Source: CAG-390 sp045541375
Lineage (GTDB): Bacteria > Bacillota > Clostridia > Oscillospirales > CAG-272
Reading direction: 5' to 3'
DNA: 57,578 bases
Assembly: GCA_045541375.1 (NCBI GenBank)
Contig: JAZQJB010000061.1
Coordinates: 1 to 57,578 of the forward strand
Positions 23,750 to 34,200 of the stretch are shown here, in pieces. The notes under the pieces were generated by a model. It did no database searches and had not been told where the DNA came from. It saw nothing but the letters and a program-made list of their open reading frames with translations. Positions within the stretch are counted from its first letter, which is position 1; each line of letters begins with the position of its first letter. A program made the translations under genes and the position numbers.

Positions 23750-24584
23750 GAAAATTTCAAAGATCATCGGCGGGCAGGACGGCTCGATTTATAAGAATTA
23801 TTTATTCCGCTTTTCTTCAAAGGGCGGGTGCTCGGTTTACGATCTTTCCGCCCTCTGTGCAGAGCCTGCGCCCATAGCTGAATTCAAGCTTGACGGTTCT
23901 GAACTTATAGTACCGCACAGCAATTCCGTTGTTTTCGGCAACGAATTTTTCGCGCCCGGGGATGAATTTCCGCTGCTTTACAGCAACGTATACAATAATT
24001 ACGCCAAAACCGAGGACAAGCGCGTCGGCATCTGCTGCGTTTACCGCCTCTTGCGCGAGGGTAACGCTTTTTCGACCAAGCTCGTTCAGCTTATCAAAAT
24101 AGGCTTTACCGATGATCGCAGTCTTTGGAGATCCTCCGGTGACGTCGAGGACAAACGCCCCTACGGCAACTTTGTCGTTGACACCGACAAAGATCAGCTT
24201 TGGGCGTTCGTTATGCGTGACGGCGCGATGCAAACAAGATATTTTGCCTTTGATCTTCCCAAGCTTGCGGAGGGCGAGATCGGTGCTTCGGGCGTTCGTG
24301 AGGTCACCCTCACGACAGATATGATCAAGGAATACTTCGACACGCCATATCACAATTACGTGCAAGGCGCGGTCTGCCGCGAGGGTAAGATCTATTCGGT
24401 CGAGGGCTTCGGCGAAAAGATCCACCCCGCACTTCGCATAATCGACACCGTAGAAAAGCGTCAGCTTCTCCACTTCGATTTCTTCGATGCCGGTTACACC
24501 GACGAAGCCGAGCTGATCGATTTTTACGGTGATCGCTGCATCTACGGCGACCATATTGGCGATTTGTTTGAATTGATACTATAA
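23739..24584 (+). CDS. Hypothetical beta-propeller-like protein
   Basis: 281 aa, cytoplasmic, not assigned to a family I recognise. The sequence shows repeated beta-blade-like segments (NYLFRFSSKGGCSVYDLS, GNFVVDTDKDQLWAFVMRD and KIYSVEGFGEKIHPALRIID), each with an aromatic residue after an acidic turn, suggesting a small propeller. It starts inside the end of the preceding gene (11 bp overlap) with AAAGGAAAA as ribosome binding site, and is last in the operon, followed by a bidirectional terminator. It probably acts on the same substrate as the C69/GH-like genes, by inference. Confidence 0.7.
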   Translation: MVIRKISKIIGGQDGSIYKNYLFRFSSKGGCSVYDLSALCAEPAPIAEFKLDGSELIVPHSNSVVFGNEFFAPGDEFPLLYSNVYNNYAKTEDKRVGICCVYRLLREGNAFSTKLVQLIKIGFTDDRSLWRSSGDVEDKRPYGNFVVDTDKDQLWAFVMRDGAMQTRYFAFDLPKLAEGEIGASGVREVTLTTDMIKEYFDTPYHNYVQGAVCREGKIYSVEGFGEKIHPALRIIDTVEKRQLLHFDFFDAGYTDEAELIDFYGDRCIYGDHIGDLFELIL

Positions 24585-24625
24585 AAAAGCGCCGCAGGCT
24601 CCAAAACGGAGCCTGCGATTTTTTC
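24584..24625. terminator. Bidirectional terminator
   Basis: CGCAGGCTCC / GGAGCCTGCG stem with A and T tracts on each side, between the convergent hypothetical gene and GH20 gene. Confidence 0.85.
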
Positions 24626-24626
24626 A

Positions 24627-26240
24627 TTAAAGAATCTTATGCGTAAGTCTGTTTGCGGTGCACATCTTGCCGTAGCAGTTGTTTGAACCGTTCGGGACGA
24701 CGCCTTCGAGGAGCTCGAATGCAAGCTCGGGGATCTCGTCGATCTTGCCGCTGGTGTAATCAAGCAGACGGCGGCGGCAGGAATCGGTTCTGCGGAGAAG
24801 ACCGCCGAGACGGATGTCCTGAACGTCAAAGCCCGTGGGCTTGTTCTCGATGTTCCACTGCTTCTCAAATGCGAGAGCGAACTTTTCGATAAGCTTATAT
24901 GCCTTTACGTAGTCCTTCTTCGCAAGCTCGCGGAGTTCATCCTTATCGCCCGCAAGATATGCGGCGCGGGTGCGGATTCCGAGGTCGTACTTAACCGCAA
25001 GTGCATCGGCAAGCTTTGCCGCGCTGTCGAACATATATGCCCAACGGCGGTACTTTCTCGCGTAGCCGTGCCACTCGTCGGCAACAGACTCGATATACTC
25101 CTTCTGATTGGGAAGAAGTCTGATATCGTTGAAACCGTTGAAATAGTCGTTGAAGAGAACGAGCTTTGCGGTCGCGTCGTTTCTGCTTGCCTTGCTGACG
25201 ATGCCATTGAGTTTGTCAAGCGACATAAACGCATCGTAATCCGCGCCGAAGATACGGCGGAAGCCGCGGCGGATCTTTTCCTCGTCATCGTTGCCCCTTA
25301 CGTACTCGGCAAGGTTATAGAGTGTGGGCATGATCGCGTAGCGCGAGCACTCGTGGCCGTCGTCGCCCCACATAGTTACGAAGATATTCTTTACCTTGTG
25401 CTTGCGGCAAGCGTCGATCGCGTAGTGCATCGACAAAATGGAGAATCCGTTCATCGGCAGGAAGCCTCTCCAGGTCCAAGCGCCGCCCGCGAACCAGGTC
25501 TTGTTTGAAAGCTGCTCGTGGTTGTAGAGCATATTGTCATAAGCTTCCTCGTTGTCGCGGTAGTAGTCCCAATAAACGGGGATAACGTCCTCGGGCACAG
25601 CCTCGATGACTTCCTTGGGCATCTCGCGCTTGGGGGTATAGTAAGCATTGCCGGGGTTGATCGAGCGGAAGAACATATCCGACCACATCATCGGCTCGAA
25701 ATCATATTTGCGAACGATCTCGCATACGTTTGCGAGATGGCGCTTGATGATCGAGGTGGGATGCTCATAGCCGTGAAGATCCATGAACTTACCGCGGCCG
25801 AGAGTCCAAGCCTCGTCCATACCGATGTGGAGGCGGCTGCTCTTGAAGCACTCACGGCAGGACTTGATTACGTTCTCGATGAACTCATAGGTGCGGGGAT
25901 CGTCAACGAGCATTGCGTCCTCGTTGTCGATCGGAACCTGCTTCCACGGAACGAAGCCCTGAAGATGTGCAAGGGTCTGAATGCAGGGGATCAGCTCGAT
26001 GCCGAGACCCGATGCATATTCGTCAAGCTCGATGAGCTCTGCCTTGGAATATCTTCCGCGCATATAGCCGAGATAGGGCTCGCCGTCGACCTCGTAGGTG
26101 TCCTCGGTATAGAGCATTACGCAATTGTATCCCATCTTTTTGAGATAGCCGAAATAAGTCTTGAGCGACTCGACGCTCATAACGGCGTTGCGCGACATAT
26201 CAAGCATCACGCCAAGAGTTTCATAATTTTTCTTTTTCAT
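24627..26240 (-). CDS. Glycoside hydrolase family 20 beta-N-acetylhexosaminidase-like protein
   Basis: 537 aa. The catalytic Asp142-Glu143 pair of GH20 appears in LHIGMDEAW, preceded by typical barrel strands (YNCVMLYTEDTYEV, LIPCIQTLAH). The Asp orients the substrate 2-acetamido group and the Glu is the acid/base. Further along, FAGGAWTWRGF and FVTMWGDDGHECS match the aromatic active-site wall. It lacks a signal peptide and the usual N-terminal domain, so it is an intracellular enzyme for GlcNAc- or GalNAc-terminated oligosaccharides. The start at 26240 follows GGAGGAAG. It is divergently transcribed from the HTH regulator at 26521, which is its likely controller. Confidence 0.88.
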   Translation of the reverse strand: MKKKNYETLGVMLDMSRNAVMSVESLKTYFGYLKKMGYNCVMLYTEDTYEVDGEPYLGYMRGRYSKAELIELDEYASGLGIELIPCIQTLAHLQGFVPWKQVPIDNEDAMLVDDPRTYEFIENVIKSCRECFKSSRLHIGMDEAWTLGRGKFMDLHGYEHPTSIIKRHLANVCEIVRKYDFEPMMWSDMFFRSINPGNAYYTPKREMPKEVIEAVPEDVIPVYWDYYRDNEEAYDNMLYNHEQLSNKTWFAGGAWTWRGFLPMNGFSILSMHYAIDACRKHKVKNIFVTMWGDDGHECSRYAIMPTLYNLAEYVRGNDDEEKIRRGFRRIFGADYDAFMSLDKLNGIVSKASRNDATAKLVLFNDYFNGFNDIRLLPNQKEYIESVADEWHGYARKYRRWAYMFDSAAKLADALAVKYDLGIRTRAAYLAGDKDELRELAKKDYVKAYKLIEKFALAFEKQWNIENKPTGFDVQDIRLGGLLRRTDSCRRRLLDYTSGKIDEIPELAFELLEGVVPNGSNNCYGKMCTANRLTHKIL

Positions 26241-26273
26241 TTTCTTCCTCCGTCGGAGTATTTTATTGGGTTC

Positions 26274-26302
26274 ATTATATCATAAAAAGCCGCGATTTGC
26301 AA
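26274..26302 (-). promoter_or_regulatory. Promoter of GH20 gene
   Basis: Minus strand TTGCAA (26297-26302), 17 bp, TATAAT (26274-26279), 34 bp before the start codon. Confidence 0.8.
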
Positions 26303-26386
26303 TAGAATTTGCAAAATTAACCAAAAACTAAAACCGTCAAAGTTCATTTCCTTTTAAAATTATTACACAATTATTCTCTAAAGCTA

Positions 26387-26415
26387 TTGCTTTTTCCTGA
26401 AAAATGGTGTATAAT
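26387..26415 (+). promoter_or_regulatory. Promoter of HTH regulator
   Basis: TTGCTT (26387-26392), 17 bp, TATAAT (26410-26415) with TG extension. The predicted transcript would have a leader of about 100 nt that carries all three palindromes. Confidence 0.75.
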
Positions 26416-26425
26416 TATGCCCGGA

Positions 26426-26513
26426 TGTTCGCGAGCGCGAACAAAAATGCAGTATTAGTCTATTCGCGATTGCGAATAGCAGAAAAACATTTACTATTCG
26501 CGATTGCGAACAG
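26426..26513 (+). promoter_or_regulatory. Three tandem palindromes in the leader
   Basis: TGTTCGCG-AG-CGCGAACA (26426-26443), CTATTCGC-GATT-GCGAATAG (26460-26479) and CTATTCGC-GATT-GCGAACAG (26494-26513). Centres are 35 and 34 bp apart. Copies 2 and 3 continue into similar AGAAAAACATT / AGAAAAATGAA sequence, so the array arose by tandem duplication of a roughly 34-bp unit that includes the ribosome binding site. The third arm overlaps AGGAG (26512-26516). They can act as DNA operators or as RNA hairpins that mask the ribosome binding site. Confidence 0.8.
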
Positions 26514-26520
26514 GAGAAAA

Positions 26521-27738
26521 ATGAATTATATTACGGTTAAAGAAGCAGCTGAAAAATGGGGTGTTTCGCCAAGGCGAGTGCAGATCCTCTGCTCACAGAA
26601 CAGAATCCCCGGAACCGTTCGTTTCAGCAACAGATTAATGATCCCCTCCGACGCCGTCTATCCCTCAAAGGATGACGTCAAGTCCGGAAGTGTACCCTTC
26701 CCAAGAAAAACGCCCTTCCTATATATGAGCGATCTATACAGCCGCCCGGGTAGCGCCGAGGAAAGCATTGCCGCGCTTGCGGATAACTATGAGGCGCAAG
26801 TGCTCTTTGCTGCCGAGATCGCATATTCGCGTGGAGAGATCGACAAGGTTTATGAAAGCGCAAACTATCTCTTGAACCATCATTCAGGATTCTATTCTAC
26901 GATCTCCGCAGGAATGCGGCTTGCTCTTTGTGCCATTTGGCGCGGCGACCTTGAGATGTGGCGCAGAGCGAAGATACACATCGTAAGCGCACCCGCGAAG
27001 GATGATATGGACAGAGATATTATCTCTTTTTCCATCACAGCCGTCGACAGTATGCTTTATAACACTTCATCATTCCCCGAATGGTTCAAAATCGGCTGTT
27101 TTGAACCGCTTCACAGGGATTCTTTGCCCGCAGCGAAGGTCTTTTACGCAAAATTCCTTTATGCAGCTGCGTATGGCGTTGCAACCAAACAATTCGAGGT
27201 TGAAGGTATTCAGGGACTGACCTTAATGTCAATATTGCCCGCAACCATTGAGCCGATGATCTCTCAGGCAATGGCAGATAACTCAATAATTGCAGAAATA
27301 TACCTGAGAATGACCTGCGCAACGGTTTACCACAACAGCGGAAACCGAGAACAAGCAATAAGGCATCTCGACCGCGCAATCGCGCTTGCCCTGCCCGACA
27401 GGCTTTACGGACTTCTTGCGGAGTATTGCAGAGCCCTCGATTCTCTTATCGAACAGAGGCTCTGCCGCGTTGATCCCGAGGCGTGGGAAAAGGTTCGCGA
27501 GCTTTATCACATTTACATTGAGGGATGGTCCTATCTCGGCTCAAACGTCCGCGGCAGAACGATCATTCACACGCTCACCCAAAAGGAGCGCGAGGTAGCA
27601 AAGCTTGCAGCCTTCGGAATGCAATATGCCGAGATCGCACAGCGCGCAAATATGTCCCTTTCCGGCGTAAAACAGACAATCAAGATCGTCTCTGAAAAGA
27701 CGGGAATGGACAGAAAAGATTTTGCCGCGATCCTTTGA
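26521..27738 (+). CDS. Transcriptional regulator: N-terminal MerR/excisionase HTH and C-terminal LuxR-type HTH
   Basis: 405 aa. Residues 4-48 (ITVKEAAEKWGVSPRRVQIL through MIPSDAVYP) form a winged HTH of the MerR/excisionase type. A long alpha-helical, TPR-like middle follows (NNRYQ-free repeats such as AEIYLRMTCATVYHNSGN). The last 50 residues match a LuxR/GerE HTH (LTQKEREVAKLAAFGMQYAE then NMSLSGVKQTIKIV). Having a DNA-binding module at each end is unusual. The start at 26521 follows AGGAG 4 nt upstream; upstream in-frame ATGs would encode the palindromes and are rejected. It is probably autoregulated through the leader palindromes and may control the divergent GH20 gene. Confidence 0.85.
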   Translation: MNYITVKEAAEKWGVSPRRVQILCSQNRIPGTVRFSNRLMIPSDAVYPSKDDVKSGSVPFPRKTPFLYMSDLYSRPGSAEESIAALADNYEAQVLFAAEIAYSRGEIDKVYESANYLLNHHSGFYSTISAGMRLALCAIWRGDLEMWRRAKIHIVSAPAKDDMDRDIISFSITAVDSMLYNTSSFPEWFKIGCFEPLHRDSLPAAKVFYAKFLYAAAYGVATKQFEVEGIQGLTLMSILPATIEPMISQAMADNSIIAEIYLRMTCATVYHNSGNREQAIRHLDRAIALALPDRLYGLLAEYCRALDSLIEQRLCRVDPEAWEKVRELYHIYIEGWSYLGSNVRGRTIIHTLTQKEREVAKLAAFGMQYAEIAQRANMSLSGVKQTIKIVSEKTGMDRKDFAAIL

Positions 27739-27790
27739 TCTGTACTTTTTCCAACAAAAAAAGTACAAATCTTTTAAAAAAATATGTCTA

Positions 27791-27832
27791 AAAAAACTTC
27801 CTTTCGGTAGTACCGCGAAAGGAAGTTTTTTG
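27791..27832. terminator. Terminator after HTH regulator
   Basis: AAAAAACTTCCTTTCG / CGAAAGGAAGTTTTTT perfect stem. A TATAAT at 27834-27839 immediately follows and may be the -10 of the next gene, though no -35 stands out. Confidence 0.88.
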
Positions 27833-27880
27833 TTATAATATTTACCGTTGAAGCAGTCTGTACCACGGAAAGGAGCCATT

Positions 27881-28234
27881 ATGATAACATCATTCTTCCA
27901 AAACACTCTTTCTGCGCACAAACAAAACAAAGAAGGCGAGCTCTATAAGATCGTTAATATAAAAGGAAAGATCTTCGAGCTGAGATACGGATACTATGAG
28001 GAAATAGACCGCTCCCACAGCGAGCCGGACATTATCTACCCCGATCTGACCGCCGAACCGCAATACACCCCCGACGGACAAAGGATAGTCACTCAGATGC
28101 AAGATGCTTGCATTTATTTTAAAGGAAAAAAAGATTCCGAAAGCGATTGCAGTCAATGCGCTCATTTCGAACGCGACAAAGATCTTTTCGGCATCTGCCG
28201 ATACCAAGCTGCAGATGAGCAGCCGAACAAATAA
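27881..28234 (+). CDS. Small Cys-containing hypothetical protein
   Basis: 117 aa, soluble. The first 80 residues are charged and unremarkable. The C-terminal part has CIYF and a CSQCAHFERDKDLFGICRY segment in which three cysteines (CxxC plus C) and a His could bind zinc or an iron-sulfur cluster. This resembles small 'benenodin/cysteine tail' cytosolic proteins but I do not recognise the family. Start 27881 is chosen for AAAGGAG at 27869-27875; an upstream ATG at 27848 overlaps the terminator and promoter. It lies 36 bp before the giant adhesin gene, with no terminator between, so the two may be co-transcribed. Confidence 0.75.
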   Translation: MITSFFQNTLSAHKQNKEGELYKIVNIKGKIFELRYGYYEEIDRSHSEPDIIYPDLTAEPQYTPDGQRIVTQMQDACIYFKGKKDSESDCSQCAHFERDKDLFGICRYQAADEQPNK

Positions 28235-28269
28235 TTTTCACTGATTTCTATTTTTAAGGAGATAAAACA

Positions 28270-31200
28270 ATGCACAAATCATTCATCAAAAGACCGATCT
28301 GTTTTCTTCTTTCGCTGATAATGATCGCGGGGCTTTACCCCTTCTCGATCATCGCAGCGAGCAGCGCTGTTCCTATGCCGTTCAGCGCAATGGGAGAAAC
28401 AAAGACAGCAGACCCTTCGACAATGAACGATTGGGTAAAATACTTCAACTCCGACACCACCGAATACGCGGGCGGTGTCTGGACTGACAAATCGGTATTC
28501 ACCGATGCCTCGGCATTTGCCGCAAACGGCATCGCACTCAATAAACAGGACGATTTTCTCATCGCCCTCTCGGCAATGGCTTCAAACATAACCGTTGAAG
28601 GCATGCAGTATACCCCCACCGACACAATGCTCCTTCTCGACGTTTCGGGCTCGATGGACGACAACGGTCTTTCCGATGAGATGGTTGAAGCAGCCAACGC
28701 AAGCATTAAGAAGCTTCTTGAAGGAACAAAATACAACCGCGTCGGCGTTGCGCTTTATTCCGGATCTTCGCAAAGCAGCTCCAACAGCGGCGCCTCCGTC
28801 ATCATCCTTCCTCTCGGAAGATATACCTCCGCAAGAGGCAACTATATAGTTCATTCGTCCAGAGACGGCAAGAAAATCTCGGTCGGCTCTGACGTTAAAG
28901 ACGAAAACGGCAGATCAGTGTCGGGCTCAAAAGAGGTTGTCGGCGCAACTTATATTCAGAAGGGCGTTCTGAGCGCTATCGATCAGTTCTCCGCTCAGGC
29001 AGGCAATACAACAGTAACCGACCCCTCTCTCGGAACACTCAAGCGTCTTCCCGTAATCGTGCTTATGTCCGACGGTGCCCCCACACTCGGTGACACAGAC
29101 TTCACCAACCCCGGTCAGTACAATCTCGGAAACGGAAGCAGCGACAATCTTGCATATCTCGGATTCGTCACTCAGCTCACTCTTGCTTATGCAAAAACAA
29201 GAATGGAAGCAATTTACGGCGACTCCCTGATCTACACCCTCGGCCTCGGCGTTGGTAGCAACGCTATCGCAAAGAGCGTGCTTGACCCCATGGGATCCTC
29301 CACAACCGCCATCAACGATTTCTGGTCCGCTTACAATACCGCTTCCGCGGGCGGAACAATTACGGTCCATTCGGTGATCGACAAGGCAGATCACAGATGG
29401 GAAGAAGACGAGGTTATCAATTATAACGTAACCAAGATCTCCACCCCTCTTGATAAGGACTACGTTGAAAAATACATTCAAGTAAGCACCTCGACCGCAG
29501 ACCCCGGCGCAGACCTTGTCAAAGCGTTCGACGACATCGTAAGACAGATCCAGCTCAAATCCAAGTTCTACCCCACGCTTGTCGAGGGCAACGAGAACCT
29601 TTCGGGATACGTAAGCTTCGTTGACAAGCTCGGTAAATATATGGAAGTCAAGGAAGTTAAGGGACTTCTTATCAACAACGTGCTTCACACGGGCCGTTCC
29701 TTTGCAAAGCACCTCATCGAGCATCATTCGAACGGCAACATCTCCCTTGATTCCAACGACGTTTGCTATGCCTTCATCGATTCGGTTATGCAACGTCTTA
29801 ATATCTCGCAGGACGTTGCGCTTTCACTCGTTGCGCTCGCCATTGCCAACGGTCAGCTTTCCTACAATGCAACCGCAAACACATTCAGCAACTATATCGG
29901 TTGGTTCTCGGATACAAACGGCAATTTTGTCGGCTTCTGGCACGAGGGTATAGCTAATATCCCCGCAACCGCAACCCACATCAACCGCTCCTACGGCTTC
30001 TTCGGCGACACAAATGCCTCGCTCAACATAAGCGACCACGATATGCTTTATGCAACTGTTCGTGTCCGCGAGGAGATCGCTTCGGGATTTGAATCGGTAG
30101 CCTTTGCGGTTCCCGCTTCTCTTATCCCCACCCTCACCTACAACGTAACGCTCAACGAATCAGGCGATCCCACCAATATTGCTATAAGCGGCGACACACA
30201 GCCCATTCGTCTGGTATATGAGGCCGGCCTTGAGGACGGCATCAACGAAGTCACCGTACAGAGCCTCGTTACCGATGCCGAGTATCTTGCCGAGCACGTG
30301 GAAAACGGCGAATATGAATTCTACACCAACAGATTCGACCACGGCGCAAGCGTTACCGCATACGGTACCAACAACACGTATTCGTATTTCACCCCCTCTA
30401 AGGAAAACGAAAGATATTACTATCTCTCAGATTCTCCCGTATACTCCGATAAGAACGGCACACTCTACACCGGCGACTCCGCTCCCGCAGAAAACGGTAC
30501 CTATTACCGCGCGGTGACCGTATACGAAAGCGTCGGCTCGGGATTCGTTAAAAAGACAGTATACGAGCAGATCATGCCCCACGCTCTTTCAAGATCGGGC
30601 GGCTCCCCCCTCTATCTTGCAAAGAATTCGGATAACACCTGGTACGTAAAAACCGGAACCGCACATAACTACGTCGAGGGCAGCGAGGTCCTCAAGAACA
30701 CCAACGTTACCGGCTCTGTTAATTACTCCTATCACCCCTTCGTCGATGCACGCAACAGCTATATCGTCGGCGCAGTTCTCGGAAACAACGGACGCCTCGT
30801 CCTTACCCCCGCAACCGGCATCAAGGTAACAAAGACCGTCGAAGCGGCAAACACCGATCCGAACGCTCCCACCACCTTTACCTTTGTTGTCACCAACAAG
30901 ACAAATGCAGCAGACAGCTCTGTTTACAAGACCTATCACGTTGCCGCAAACGGAACAGTCACCGAAGGAATTATCGCATTTGCAAACGGTGAGGCTTCCT
31001 TCAGCATCAAGGGCGGCGAGAAGTTCTACGTTACAGGTATGACCGCAGACAACGTCTTCACAGTCACAGAGGAAGAAACCGCCTACTACTTCTGTAAGCA
31101 GAATAACATCGAACTCACGGTGGTTTCCAAATCACTTGTAAGCGCAGATTTCATTAACACCGCGCGCGGAAAGGGTAACCTTACCGTTGCAAAGGAAGTT

Positions 31201-34200
31201 GCTCACAACTTCGGCACACACTACGCGATTCCCGAAGGTAAGACCTTCAATTTCGAAGTAACTCTCGAGGGCATCGGCATCAGCGGCAAGACTTTTGAAG
31301 CTAAGCACTCGGGCGACTCAACAGTTACCGCCATTACTGTCGGTAACGACGGCAAGATCGCGTTCTCGCTCAAGCATAACGAAGAATTCGAGATCTATGG
31401 TCTCCCCGAAGGAACCAAAGCCGTTGTCGCAGAGCTTGACCCCGGCGCGGGATTCACTTCCGCATATTATGAAAACAACACCCTCGGCGACGGCGCTATC
31501 ACCGTTCGCAAGGATGCCATTGAAGTCATCAAGGTAGTCAACGAATATAAACCCGCAAAGGTCGACCCCGTAAACATCACCGTCAGCGGAGCCAAGACCC
31601 TTGAGGGCAGAGATTGGAGCGCGGAAGATGAATTCGTCTTCGTTCTCCAGAAGCTCAATGAAGACGGCACAACATGGACCGAGCTCGGCACAGCCTCTGT
31701 AAAGGGAACGGATACCTCGAAGGAATTCAACTTTACCAACGTGTTTGCAAATGCCGTTTATGACAAGGCAGGCACCTACTATTACAGGATCACCGAAAAA
31801 GAAGGTTCCATGATCGGTATGAGCTATGACCGCACGGTTCACGCTTTTACGGTTATAGTCGGCGATGCTGATATGGACGGCAAGCTTGAGATCACGGAAG
31901 TCAGCGCCGAAAGAGAAAGCGTTGCGGTAAGCTTCAATAATTCCCGGTGGAACGTGACCGCCAACTTCAAGAACGTTTATGATCTCAAGGGCACAACAGC
32001 CTCTATTGATATCACCAAGCTCATCACCAATGAAAGCGGAAGCCCGCTTGCTCTTCTTGCAGGCTTCAGATTTGAGCTTTACGAGGGCGATACACTCGTT
32101 GCTACCTCCGAGCCCACTACCGACAGAGGCTTCACCAGACTCAACCTCACCTTCAATGCAGCAGGTGAGCACACATACACACTCAAGGAAATCATCCCCG
32201 CCGCAATTCCCGCGGGTTGGACTTACGACTCAAAGGAAGTTACACTCAAGTTAAGCGTAACCGCCGATGCAACCGCAGGTACTCTCGTTGCAAAATTTGC
32301 AGACACGGGCACAAGCACAGCATCCGCTACTTTCACGAACGTCTACTCCCCCGCCTCCGCTTCTCTCACCCTTGACGTAAGAAAGGCACTCACCGGCAGA
32401 AAGCTCGCCGACGGCGAATTCAGCTTTGAGATCCGCGAATCGAACGGCACCAAGGTGGCAAGCGGCACAAACGACGCAAACGGCAAGGTGACCTTCGATA
32501 AGGCACTTACTTTCAGCAAGGTCGGCGTGTATCATTATGAGGTTGTCGAAACCTCCTCTGACGGCAAGGGAGTCACCTCCGACAAGAGCCCGCGCCGGGT
32601 AACAGTCACGGTAGTTGACAACGGCGGATCTCTCTCGGCAAGCTACGTTGTTGAATCCACCGCAGAAAACTATATCGTATTTACCAACACCTACACCGCA
32701 CAGCCCGCAAAATACATCTTAAGCGGCAAAAAGATCCTCGAAGGAAGAGCTCTTCTTAATGCAGAGTTCAAGTTCACTCTCACCGCCTCCGACGGTGAGG
32801 GCAAGGTTGCGGCAGGCGCGCAGTCCTATACAGTTGAAAACCGTCTTGACGGCTCCTTCAGCTTCCCCGAGCTTGTATTCACATCTGCAGGCGACTACTT
32901 CTACGTTGTAAGCGAAGTGAACGATTCCGCTGTTCCCGGCGTAAAATACGACACCTCGAAATACATCGTTAAGATCACAGTCAAGGATAATCTTGAAGGT
33001 CAGCTCATCGCAGAAGCTCCCGTTATTCATATTGCGGGCAGCGGAATTGCAGATGCGATCACATTTACCAACGTCTATACCCCCGCTCCCGCAAGCGCAG
33101 ACGTTTCAGGTGATAAGATCTACGAAACCATGATAGACGGCAACGTTGTCGGCAAGGAATTCGGCGCGAATGCTTTCTCCTTCAGCATCTACGAATCGAA
33201 CGCAGAATGGGCTGAAAACGGAAAGCTCATCGAAACCGTTGCAAACGATGCTTCGGGCAAATTCTCATTCAAACCCCTGAACTTCACTGCAGCAGGCGAA
33301 TACTACTACGTCGTCAAGGAGCTTCACGGCGGACAGACGATCAATGGAGTAGTATATGACGGTGCGGTGTTCAGAATCAGAATCGAAGTCAAGGACGACG
33401 GCAACGGCAAACTCTACACCGTTGTTCACAAGACCGACAAGAACAACATTCCCACCGAATCGATCACGTTCAAGAACAGCTACGTTATCACCTCAAGTGC
33501 AGAGATCACTCTCACCGGCATCAAGATCCTCAAGAACAAAGATCTGGCGGCAGATATGTTTGAATTCGCTCTTTATAAGGCGGACGAAAACCAAAATATC
33601 ACTGATGCCACCCCCGTTGAGGTAGTAAAGAATAACGCCTCGGGCGAGTTCACCTTCTCGCGTCTCGTTTTCGACGGTAAGGACGGCCACCGTGGAGCGG
33701 GAACCTACTACTATATCGTTAAAGAGGTTGCCGGCACTCTCGGCGGGATCACCTATGATACCCAGCAGTATTTCATCAAGATCACCGTCACCGATAACAA
33801 CAGCTCTCTTTCCGCCACCGCCACGGGCGCAGACAACATTGTTTTCACCAACACTTATAACACCGAACCCGTTAAAGTAACATTGAGCGGAAAGAAAACC
33901 CTCGCCGGAAAGACTCTCGGGGCGGACGAATTCAGCTTTGTTCTCTCCCACGTAGGCGGCACTTACACCGAAACCGTCAAGAACACGGCAGAAGGCGGCT
34001 TCACTTTTGCAGAGCTCACCTTCGATAAAGCAGGTACTTATACCTACGAGATCTCCGAGGTTATCGGCTTTGCGGGCGGCGTTAAATATGATGACACCAA
34101 GTATACCGTAAAGGTAACCGTGACCGACAATGGCGAGGGCAAGCTCATTGCTCAGGTTGAAGGCGCAGAAAGCATCATCTTCAATAACGCCTACAGCACC

